The position numbers and the translations under genes are program-made. Under the pieces are notes generated by a model. That model ran no database searches. It was given only the letters and a program-made list of their open reading frames with translations, and had not been told where the DNA came from. From Pseudomonadota bacterium (GTDB lineage Bacteria > Pseudomonadota > Gammaproteobacteria > Pseudomonadales > Moraxellaceae): a DNA stretch of 34,234 nucleotides. Location of the stretch: NCBI GenBank assembly GCA_021804565.1, contig JAJZHK010000031.1, positions 1 through 34,234 on the forward strand, read 5' to 3'. Shown one piece after another: positions 27,952 to 33,996 of the stretch (positions are counted from its first letter, which is position 1; the number at the start of each line of letters is the position of its first letter).

Positions 27952-28449
27952 TCAGGATGACTCCCCTGCGAGTCTCAAGGTTTCGTCAACCAGCGCCTGC
28001 GCAATACGGTATCCATTGGCCTGCATCAGGCCCAGCAACGGAGCGATCCGCTTGATCTTGCCGATGCGCTTGGCTTGCAGCAGCAGCCCCAAAACACCGA
28101 ACAATTGCACACCCTGGCGCGTCGCGGCCTGACGGCCACGGCGTTCATCCATCAGTACGCCGCACCCCAACGCATGCGCCAAACTCAGTGCTTGCGCTTC
28201 GCCATCATCAAGATACGTGGCAACAGCGGTGTAGATGGCGTCATCGCGGCTAGGATGAACCTGCGCATGGGCCTGCACAAAGTCGACGATGTTGGTCGCG
28301 CCCTGACGCGAGCGATCCGCCGTGGTTTCGTCCAGCACCACCTGCGGAACATGGATGGCATCAAAAACTGCAATCAGCAGTTCCAGCTGACCACAACCGG
28401 CCAGTGCGATCAGCGGCCCGGAATCAGAAACGACAACGGGCCGACTCAT
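27952..28449 (-). CDS. PIN-domain toxin, DUF3368 family
   Basis: A 165-aa PIN-like nuclease. The acidic metal-binding set is visible: D9 in VVSDSGPLIAL, E41 in VVLDET, the LDDGEAQAL block with D82 and E84, and D101 in LMDERRGRQAA. DUF3368 proteins are VapC-like and are typically encoded after a UPF0175 antitoxin, exactly as here. The likely activity is RNA cleavage. The start overlaps the antitoxin stop by 4 nt. The C-terminal stop lies right against the tmRNA-like fragment, which suggests insertion at that point. Confidence 0.86.
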   Translation of the reverse strand: MSRPVVVSDSGPLIALAGCGQLELLIAVFDAIHVPQVVLDETTADRSRQGATNIVDFVQAHAQVHPSRDDAIYTAVATYLDDGEAQALSLAHALGCGVLMDERRGRQAATRQGVQLFGVLGLLLQAKRIGKIKRIAPLLGLMQANGYRIAQALVDETLRLAGESS

Positions 28450-28778
28450 TGTTCTGCATCGAAGGCCGCGAGTTCCTGCGCCAGTTCAGTTGGCTCGTAA
28501 TCGACAACGGCGATGCCCTGTGCACTCAGGTGTGCCAGAAACTGCGGCAGACTCATATGCGCCAGCTTGGCTGCGCGAGCAGAAGTCAGTTCTCCGCTCT
28601 TGAACAGGCTGACGGCCAACGCCGTGTGGACGCCCATTTGAAGGAGGTCGCCGGTGAAGGGCACGCTGACGAACAAGGGGTGTCCGTGACGGGTGACGAG
28701 CGCAAGCCGCCCCTCCTCAGCCTCACGACTGAGCTCACCGGAGCGTTCGCGCAGTTCGCGGATGGTGAAAGTATGCAT
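28446..28778 (-). CDS. Antitoxin with fused Phd and UPF0175 parts
   Basis: A 110-aa antitoxin. Residues 1-42 (MHTFTIRELRERSGELSREA then TRHGHPLFVSVPF) match the Phd/YefM DNA-binding domain. Residues ~48-110 (GVHTALAVSLFKSGEL, ARAAKLAHMSLPQFLAHL, IAVVDYEP) match the UPF0175 helix-turn-helix antitoxin family. UPF0175 proteins are usually stand-alone, about 80-90 aa, so the N-terminal Phd module is a notable addition. It overlaps the DUF3368 toxin start by 4 nt. An 18-bp palindrome 18 nt upstream of the ATG is the likely operator. Confidence 0.82.
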   Translation of the reverse strand: MHTFTIRELRERSGELSREAEEGRLALVTRHGHPLFVSVPFTGDLLQMGVHTALAVSLFKSGELTSARAAKLAHMSLPQFLAHLSAQGIAVVDYEPTELAQELAAFDAEQ

Positions 28779-28795
28779 GGCGGCAACTCAAATTA

Positions 28796-28813
28796 TTCCC
28801 CTATATTGGGGAA
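28796..28813 (-). promoter_or_regulatory. 18-bp palindromic operator of the Phd-UPF0175/DUF3368 pair
   Basis: TTCCCC-TATATT-GGGGAA has perfect 6-bp arms and sits 18 nt before the antitoxin ATG. A TATAGG-like -10 falls inside it on the minus strand. The position suits autorepression by the antitoxin. The -35 is not clear. Confidence 0.6.
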
Positions 28814-28823
28814 CAAATGCGCA

Positions 28824-28840
28824 CAAGTCAAGCTGACTTG
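28824..28840. repeat. Inverted repeat CAAGTCA-AGC-TGACTTG
   Basis: Perfect 7-bp arms around a 3-nt centre, next to the operator. It could be a second regulator site or chance. From 28841 to 29018 I see no gene. Confidence 0.4.
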
Positions 28841-29018
28841 CCTGGCTGGCTGTCCCGGGTTGCGAAGGCAGGTCTGATCCGATCGATGTCACGCAAGAGG
28901 GCAACAGAGAACAGAGAGAGAAATACGGCGGAAAGTGCGTGCAATGCAGCGGCTTTGGCAGGTGGGTACTCAAGAGGCCATTGCCCGGAACCGCGCCAGT
29001 CCTGGGCTTTCAGGCCAT

Positions 29019-29047
29019 AAAAAACCCCAACCGGTTAAGGGCTGGGG
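29019..29047 (-). terminator. Rho-independent terminator of the tRNA-Ala gene
   Basis: On the minus strand CCCCA (29043-29047) and TGGGG (29025-29029) form a stem, followed by TTTTTT (29019-29024). It begins about 10 nt after the tRNA 3' end. The stem is short, but the U-run is clear. Confidence 0.6.
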
Positions 29048-29056
29048 CTTAGGGAT

Positions 29057-29132
29057 TGGTGGAGACAGGCGGGATCGAACCGCCGACCTTCTGATTGCGA
29101 ACCAGACGCTCTACCAACTGAGCTATGCCCCC
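29057..29132 (-). tRNA. tRNA-Ala (anticodon CGC)
   Basis: A complete 76-nt cloverleaf with encoded CCA. Acceptor GGGGGCA pairs with TGTCTCC, the D arm is GCTC-AGTTGGTA-GAGC, the anticodon loop TTCGCAA gives CGC, and the T arm is GGCGG-TTCGATC-CCGCC. The pair G3-U70 and A73, the alanine identity set, are present. The anticodon stem closes with a G-U pair. CGC is a less common alanine anticodon than GGC or TGC in gammaproteobacteria. The accessory block lies directly on its 3' side. Confidence 0.93.
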
Positions 29133-29300
29133 CAAGGAAGCGCAATTATACCTGTGGGCTCCATCTTGTAAACAGCCATCGACCACGGCACCCGACAGCA
29201 CGCCTCCTCCCAGGGACAGACCCGGTCCGCTTGACCACCCTGGCCATCTGCCTTAGATTGCGCCAGGGCATCGATGCTGCACAGACTCAGGGAGTCATTG

Positions 29301-30485
29301 ATGATGACGCTGTATACACCTTGGGCGGCAGCCTTGCTCTTGGCCCTGGGCCTGCTTTGGCTGGAGCTGCCCTGCTTCGCTGCGGCTGACCAGAGCTGGC
29401 ATCCCAGCAGTGCACGAACAGCCACCCTCGATGGTTTGCGCGGCCTCCTCGCCAGCGGCGTATTTTTGCACCACGCCACCCTCTATGCGCTCTATCTGAC
29501 CCAGCAACGCTGGCAAACCCCGCCTTCATTTTTCTACACCCAGCTGGGACAGGCCTCGGTCATCCTTTTCTTCATGATCACCGGTTTTTTGTTCTGGGAT
29601 AAGGCCTTGGCCTGCGCAGGCCGTCTATCCTGGCCGGCTTTGTGGTGGAATCGCTATTTCCGTATTGCCCCGCTCTACTACCTGGCGGTGGCCCTCATGC
29701 TCCTGGTCGTCGCCATCCGCACCGGCTTCATCGTGCACGTCAGCCTCACGCAGCTGCTCAAGGAGCTGGCCCCCCTGCTGCTTGCTGGCTATCAGGGCCT
29801 GCCCGCCAGTATCAACAGCTACCCTCGTCCAGGGCTGATACTCGCCGGAGTGACCTGGACCTTGCACTATGAGTGGATCTTCTATCTGTTTTTTCTGCCT
29901 GTCGCCAGTTTCTTTGCCCGCCGCCAGAGCTGGCAGCGCCTGCTGGTCGGCGTCGGCACGCTGAGCAGCTTCATCATCATGGCGCGCCACCCGGGCATAC
30001 CCCGCTTTGGCATGGCTGCCTTCTTCGCCGGCATGCTTTGCGCGTCCCTGCAGCGTGAGTCCTGGGGCGCGCAGCTGCGCCTGCTCAGGCGGCGCTATCC
30101 GGTCCAGTCCTCGGCGCTGCTGCTCATCCTGGCGGTTCTCCTGATGAGCTATCCTGGCGCCTATGCGACGCGACCCATGCTGCTGCTGGGCCTGTCCTTT
30201 TTCATGATCAGCAGTGGCACCGACCTGTTTGGCGTGCTGCTATGGCGGCCCACACGAAGACTGGGCGAGCTCAGCTACGGCATCTACATCCTGCAAGGCC
30301 CTGTGCTTTATGGCGTCTTTGCCTTAGCTCCACTGCGCCATCTGGCCCTACGCGGAGCCTGGCCGTATTGGCTGGTGCTGGCGCTGGCCTACCTGCTTTT
30401 GCTCAGCTTGGCATGGCTGGCGCATCAGACGATAGAGCTGCCCGGCATACGCCTGGGCCGCAAGACCCAGCCCTGGAGCCGCTAG
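29301..30485 (+). CDS. Acyltransferase 3 family membrane protein (OafA-like)
   Basis: A 394-aa polytopic inner membrane protein with about ten hydrophobic segments. Acyltransferase-3 proteins O-acetylate or acylate surface polysaccharides. The signature LDGLRGLLASGVFLHHATLY (~42-61, with the conserved R and H) and WNRYFRIAPLYYLAV (~124) are present; the central WTLHYEWIFYLF block (~186) is also typical. The ATG at 29301 follows GGGAG at 6 nt, and is preferred to an ATG 27 nt upstream. The 3' end overlaps the opposing glycosyltransferase gene by 4 nt. An O-antigen or core decoration role is inferred from the family and the nearby LPS genes. Confidence 0.88.
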   Translation: MMTLYTPWAAALLLALGLLWLELPCFAAADQSWHPSSARTATLDGLRGLLASGVFLHHATLYALYLTQQRWQTPPSFFYTQLGQASVILFFMITGFLFWDKALACAGRLSWPALWWNRYFRIAPLYYLAVALMLLVVAIRTGFIVHVSLTQLLKELAPLLLAGYQGLPASINSYPRPGLILAGVTWTLHYEWIFYLFFLPVASFFARRQSWQRLLVGVGTLSSFIIMARHPGIPRFGMAAFFAGMLCASLQRESWGAQLRLLRRRYPVQSSALLLILAVLLMSYPGAYATRPMLLLGLSFFMISSGTDLFGVLLWRPTRRLGELSYGIYILQGPVLYGVFALAPLRHLALRGAWPYWLVLALAYLLLLSLAWLAHQTIELPGIRLGRKTQPWSR

Positions 30486-31555
30486 GGCTTTTGTCGTGTC
30501 CGCCAGTCCTCATAGGCTGCGCAGATACGCGCGATCATGAGGTCATAACTGGCGCTTGCCAGCACCCGCTGGCGCCCGGCCGCAGCCATCGCTTCACGTG
30601 CCGCTGCGTGCTCAAGATAGTATTGCACCTGCTCGCGCAGCTCTTCGGGGGAGTCGAAGACCGCCAGTTCCTGGCCGGGCAGGAAACTGCTGTCGAGCTC
30701 ACGACAGCGATCCGTCAGCAAGGGGCGGCCGGTGGCCGGTACCTCAAACAGCCGCATATTCATGCCACTGCGCAGCGGACCGCCGTCCTCCCCCCAGTTG
30801 GTGACGTTGAGCACCAGCTTGCAGCGATTATAAAAATGCACCAGGCGATCCCCATGAATCGCGCGACCGCGCACGATCCTCCAGAAACGTCGTAAACGCC
30901 AGGTGTTCTTCCACCAGCGCGGGCCATAAATGACGACATGACGGGTGACGTCGAGAACCGCCTCCAGGTAACGCTGACGGCGCGGCGACCAAAAGCCGAC
31001 AAAGCCGACATCGATGTCACGCTCGATCGCCTGCGGCTGAAAAACCGAGGGATCGACGCCATGCGGCAGATAAGAGACCTGCTGCAGTCCGCGCTGGCGA
31101 GCGCCTTCGACACCACTTTGGCTGATAAAAAAATAGTGCTGAAAATGGGCCGCCTCGGCATAAGCCTCGGCCAGCCCGTCTTCCGACTCGATCCACCAGG
31201 CGAAGCGGCATGGCGCCGGGGCGTAGCTGGACGGCTCATAGTCGATGCCACGCACGATAAACAGCAGATCCGGCTGCTCTTGCTCGATCACCGCCCGCAG
31301 CCGGCTGTTGTAGTAGTTACGATGAGACAAAGGATGCTCACCAAACAACTTCCTGGACTTGGGGATGATCCGCAAGTTATGAGCTATCTTATTGATCCTT
31401 TTGAAGAAGAATCTATCCACCCAACTCATGTTGGCGTTGACATCAAAAGTGATCACAGCGATGCCCTGACGCTCGAAGGCCGGCTTCATATAGCGCATCA
31501 ATGGAATTTTATCGTGATAGGCGAGCAGCACTTTTTTCAATGGCGATGAAGTCAA
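30482..31555 (-). CDS. CgeB-like glycosyltransferase (GT-B)
   Basis: A glycosyltransferase of about 357 aa in the CgeB/Glyco_trans_1_2 group. The N-terminal KKVLLAYHDKIPLMRYMKPA, the PDLLFIVRGIDY block and the C-terminal nucleotide-sugar region (GGPLRSGMNMRLFEVPATGR, then LLTDRCREL) match that family. I propose a TTG start at 31555, because GGGGGAGG precedes it at 5 nt; ATGs at 31579 and 31603 have no such site and extend into sequence without homology. It ends 4 nt inside the convergent acyltransferase gene. It would add a sugar to a surface polysaccharide; donor and acceptor are unknown. Confidence 0.82.
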   Translation of the reverse strand: MTSSPLKKVLLAYHDKIPLMRYMKPAFERQGIAVITFDVNANMSWVDRFFFKRINKIAHNLRIIPKSRKLFGEHPLSHRNYYNSRLRAVIEQEQPDLLFIVRGIDYEPSSYAPAPCRFAWWIESEDGLAEAYAEAAHFQHYFFISQSGVEGARQRGLQQVSYLPHGVDPSVFQPQAIERDIDVGFVGFWSPRRQRYLEAVLDVTRHVVIYGPRWWKNTWRLRRFWRIVRGRAIHGDRLVHFYNRCKLVLNVTNWGEDGGPLRSGMNMRLFEVPATGRPLLTDRCRELDSSFLPGQELAVFDSPEELREQVQYYLEHAAAREAMAAAGRQRVLASASYDLMIARICAAYEDWRTRQKP

Positions 31556-31603
31556 CGCAGCCTCCCCCGAGCATGGCATGCCGCATTCTAGCCGGTCTGG
31601 CAC

Positions 31604-31883
31604 AGCTCACCTAGCTGATCCTGAGTCGATCGGGCGCAACGTGATCGAAGAGGGCTTCGAGAACGGGCCGTTCAAGACCTTGGGCCACTTGGAACGACGA
31701 GATTTTTGGAATGGCGCACCCGGGGGGAGAAAGCTCGAGCCCCCATGATGCCATCCCTCACGAACTTGCCGACTGGGATGCCGAACTTACCCGCGCTACG
31801 GAAGACCTTGGAGACCAAGCCATGAGCCTCGACCGTCCGCCGATTGGCGATGAGTTCCGCAGCGCCGCCGAGCACAGCCCGTT
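31604..31883. other. Unassigned remnant sequence of the second mobile region
   Basis: No intact gene. A plus-strand frame (NVIEEGFENGPFKTLGHLER onward) and a minus-strand frame (RRTVEAHGLVSKVFRSAGKF onward, 31750-31870) both look like coding remnants, but I do not recognise either. Confidence 0.3.
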
Positions 31884-32046
31884 GTGAGCGGCAAGCTCTG
31901 GCAAATCCGCACCGCCCTTCTCTTCTGCGCCTGAGAGGGCCGAACTCCTGCGCCAGGCCGGAAGCCGGCCCCTTGGGGCCTATATCCGATCCTGCCTGCT
32001 GGACGGCTCGGAGAGTCCGCGCCGCGCACGACGTAGAGGCGATTGA
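31884..32046 (+). pseudogene. MobC-like plasmid mobilisation gene, frameshifted
   Basis: The 3' part reads, in one frame, ERAELLRQAGSRPLGAYIRS then [17 protein letters not shown] and stops at 32044-32046. This is the C-terminal pattern of small MobC-type relaxosome proteins (ribbon-helix-helix, with a GxRPLxxYIRxxLL motif). The plausible GTG start at 31884 (SGKL) is in another frame and stops early, so a +1 shift just after the fifth codon breaks the gene. A mobilisable element is implied. No relaxase gene is seen in the window. Confidence 0.5.
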
Positions 32047-32402
32047 GGCGACTGGTCGCCCGGATGTCGAAGGCGTTCTCGCTGATCTGCCGGACGGTGC
32101 TGATGCCCGCCAGCGGCAGGAAAAATCCGAAGTGGTCAGGGAAATCCTTGAAATCGCAGGCGACGGTCTCGCCGCTGGTCAGGTCTTCGGCCTCGAAGTC
32201 CGCGCCGTCCATGGCGAGAATGAACTTCGTCTTGGCCGTGGCGGGGCTGGTCTTCATGGCTTTGAGGGTGTCCGCGACCTGGCCGCCCCCGCAGGTGGCA
32301 ATGTGGATGTTGTTCGTCTGCAGGACGCCGCCAAGGTCAGACTTGTTTGTCGCGCCGCTCCGCGAGGTCGGTCATGGCCTGTTCAATTTCCACAGCGTTC
32401 AC
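32030..32402 (-). pseudogene. N-terminal fragment of an MmeI-like DNA methyltransferase, frameshifted
   Basis: From a GTG at 32400-32402 the frame reads VNAVEIEQAMTDLAERRDKQ and then stops. Two nucleotides are missing relative to the expected VFDLGG junction. In the shifted frame it continues GGVLQTNNIHIATCGGGQ, KFILAMDGADFEAEDL, DHFGFFLPLAGIS and SRLNRLYV. These match the N-terminus of MmeI-type fused restriction-modification enzymes (about 900-1000 aa in full). Similarity ends at about 32030, against the MobC-like remnant. It is non-functional: about 120 codons, frameshifted and lacking all catalytic motifs. Confidence 0.62.
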
Positions 32403-32542
32403 TTTGCGCCCTTATTGGAGTTGTTCTTGTTTGCTACCCTGCCGAAGGCGCAGCCGGACCGGCCTACGCGGGCCGCATGGGCAGGGTCAATCGGAAATGA
32501 ACAGAGCTGCCCGAGGCGCGCGGTTTTCATTATAGGAAGCTG

Positions 32543-33061
32543 CTAGGCGAACAGTTGCGCAATCTGCACCATGGGCAGGAACAGGCGCAGCGGGGTTTGC
32601 TGGAACGGCTGGAAGCCGAAATGCCGATAGAAGCTCTCGGCCCGCTCGTCCTTCGCATCCACGATCACCGCCATGGCCGCAATCTGCTGCGCGGCTTCGA
32701 GGCTGCGGCGCAGGGCGTCCACGAGGAGGAACTCCCCGACACCCTGACTGCCGACTGAAGCGTCCACCGCCAGCCTGCCGAGCAGCGTGACCGGCAGTTG
32801 CCCATAGCGCGGTAGCCGCTTCATCAGGTTCGGCGGCAGCTCATCAACCGGGATGATGGAGGCCGAGAGGGTGTAGAAGCCGAGCACCGCCGGGCGGCCC
32901 GGCTGCGTTAAAACAAAAGACGCGGCGACGCGCTTTTCGGCGTCCTGCCGCGCCTGCTCCCGCAGATAGCGATTCAGGTCTTCGTTGCCGCAGTCGAAGG
33001 ACTTGCGGTCGTGCGCCTTTTCAAGCGGATGGACGTGCTCCGGGAGAAGTGCGAGGGCCAA
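32543..33061 (-). CDS. GNAT-family toxin (TacT-like)
   Basis: A 172-aa GNAT acetyltransferase of the TacT/AtaT type, which blocks translation by acetylating aminoacyl-tRNA. FDCGNEDLNRYLREQARQD (~22-40) is the family N-terminal block. The acetyl-CoA motif is GRLAVDASVGSQGVGEFLL (~95-113, Q-x-x-G-x-G pattern as SQGVGE), and the general acid is Y145 in SFYRHFGF. The start is TTG at 33059-33061, immediately after the antitoxin stop, without an intergenic gap; no ATG gives the conserved N-terminus. The pair is intact amid remnants. Confidence 0.88.
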   Translation of the reverse strand: MALALLPEHVHPLEKAHDRKSFDCGNEDLNRYLREQARQDAEKRVAASFVLTQPGRPAVLGFYTLSASIIPVDELPPNLMKRLPRYGQLPVTLLGRLAVDASVGSQGVGEFLLVDALRRSLEAAQQIAAMAVIVDAKDERAESFYRHFGFQPFQQTPLRLFLPMVQIAQLFA

Positions 33062-33361
33062 TCACAGCCCCGCCTTCTGACGGTAGCTCTGGACCGCCTT
33101 CTTGAGGCGCGCGCCCGGCTCGGACGGTGCCAGCAAGGCGCTGACGAAGGTGACCTGTTCTTCCCGGGACAGGCGGATGACTTCGTGCTCCTGCACGATC
33201 TTCGCCGCCGCTTCCTGGGTGCTGTCGATGACGAGTTCACTCAAGGTGCGCCCTGTCAGCGTGGCGGCCCGCTGGAAGAAATCCTTCTGGTCGCTGGAGA
33301 CGCGCGCCTCCAGGCGCGCGTTGCGCGTCTTGTCGTGGGTTGTTTCATGCGTGTTCAGCAT
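33062..33361 (-). CDS. DUF1778 antitoxin (ribbon-helix-helix)
   Basis: A 99-aa DUF1778 antitoxin that would bind and block the GNAT toxin and repress the operon. ARLEARVSSDQKDFFQRAAT with LTGRTLSELVIDSTQEAA (~17-53) forms the ribbon-helix-helix domain, and the C-terminal LSREEQVTFVSALLAP is the toxin-binding part. I chose the ATG at 33359-33361 over a longer frame, because the predicted promoter lies just upstream and the family is about 90-100 aa. The toxin gene follows without a gap. Confidence 0.87.
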   Translation of the reverse strand: MLNTHETTHDKTRNARLEARVSSDQKDFFQRAATLTGRTLSELVIDSTQEAAAKIVQEHEVIRLSREEQVTFVSALLAPSEPGARLKKAVQSYRQKAGL

Positions 33362-33388
33362 GGGCGACCTCGCTGGGATGGATTCACG

Positions 33389-33428
33389 ATTATAGTTCCA
33401 TTGTACGCCATTTGTCCGTACTGACCAA
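33389..33428 (-). promoter_or_regulatory. Promoter region of the GNAT/DUF1778 pair with inverted repeat
   Basis: On the minus strand TTGGTC (33423-33428) and TACAAT (33400-33405) are 17 nt apart; a perfect TATAAT (33389-33394) follows and may be a second -10. GTACG-N9-CGTAC (33403-33421) lies between the -35 and the first -10, a likely antitoxin operator. Confidence 0.55.
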
Positions 33429-33573
33429 GATAAGAGCCTGCGCACCGCACCTCCCTCCGGGAGCCGCCAGATGGGGCCTTTGCTGCCGGTTCTGGCGCAG
33501 CAAACCGGAAATTGAGCCGGTTCCGACCTCCACAAAGGCCGCACAGGGCGGCCTCCCAGCCAAGGAGGCAACG

Positions 33574-33711
33574 ATGACGACGCATTTCCCGACCATTCAA
33601 GAACTCAACCGCAAGGGCGTCCGCGAACTGCATACGATAGTCCGCAGCGCCGCCAGGAAAACGCAGGACAACATCCGCCGCGTTCTCGCGGCTCGCCACC
33701 CCCGGCCTTGA
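33574..33711 (+). CDS. Small 45-aa protein, unknown function
   Basis: The ATG at 33574 follows a strong AAGGAGG site, and the frame runs 45 codons (MTTHFPTIQELNRKGVRELH, then TIVRSAARKTQDNIRRVLAA) to a TGA. It is helical and very basic toward the C-terminus, which suits nucleic-acid binding, but I recognise no family. It is divergent from the DUF1778 promoter, with about 145 nt between them that include the inverted repeat AACCGG...CCGGTT at 33503-33522. It may belong to the mobile element's replication or transfer region. Confidence 0.5.
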   Translation: MTTHFPTIQELNRKGVRELHTIVRSAARKTQDNIRRVLAARHPRP

Positions 33712-33732
33712 GCCAGGGTGACTGCACATCCC

Positions 33733-33990
33733 ATCCGAACAGGGTTGGTCGATGGGGGATGCCAGGGGGAGGGTTAAATCTCAGCCCTTGCCCGATGGGG
33801 GTCCGGGGGGCGCGGAAAGCTCGCCCGGTCGCAATCCAACCGCGATGAGGTTGGCTCGTATCCAAACTGCGCAAGGTTGGTCAGGGTGTCGGGGCTCGAA
33901 GGCCCCGACTGGCGCTGCAAGGGCCAGACGGTGCAATGGTGCGGGGAGGCTCGATGCCGAGGCCGCGCCACCGGCAGGGGGTATCCAACA
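33733..33990. repeat. Repeat-rich non-coding region with ATCC(A/G)A...GGTTGG units
   Basis: Three imperfect palindromic units share ATCC(A/G)A and GGTTGG halves: 33733-33750, 33834-33857 and 33860-33882. A fourth left half (ATCCAAC, 33984-33990) stands at the boundary of the IS256 fragment. GATGGGGG repeats at 33751 and 33794. No gene fits. The arrangement recalls iterons, binding-site arrays or a structured RNA. Confidence 0.45.
33888..33909. repeat. Perfect hairpin GTCGGGGC-N6-GCCCCGAC
   Basis: An 8-bp perfect stem with a TCGAAG loop, directly after the third repeat unit. It shares the TCGGGGC/GCCCCGA stem with 25045-25066. No U-run follows, so it is not a clear terminator. Confidence 0.6.
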
Positions 33991-33996
33991 GAGAGG

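Noticed and set aside
29057-29132. The tmRNA-like T-arm at 27852 as a direct repeat of the tRNA-Ala 3' end
   Set aside because: They share only the generic T-loop and CCA; the stems and acceptor strands differ, so they are not an attachment pair.
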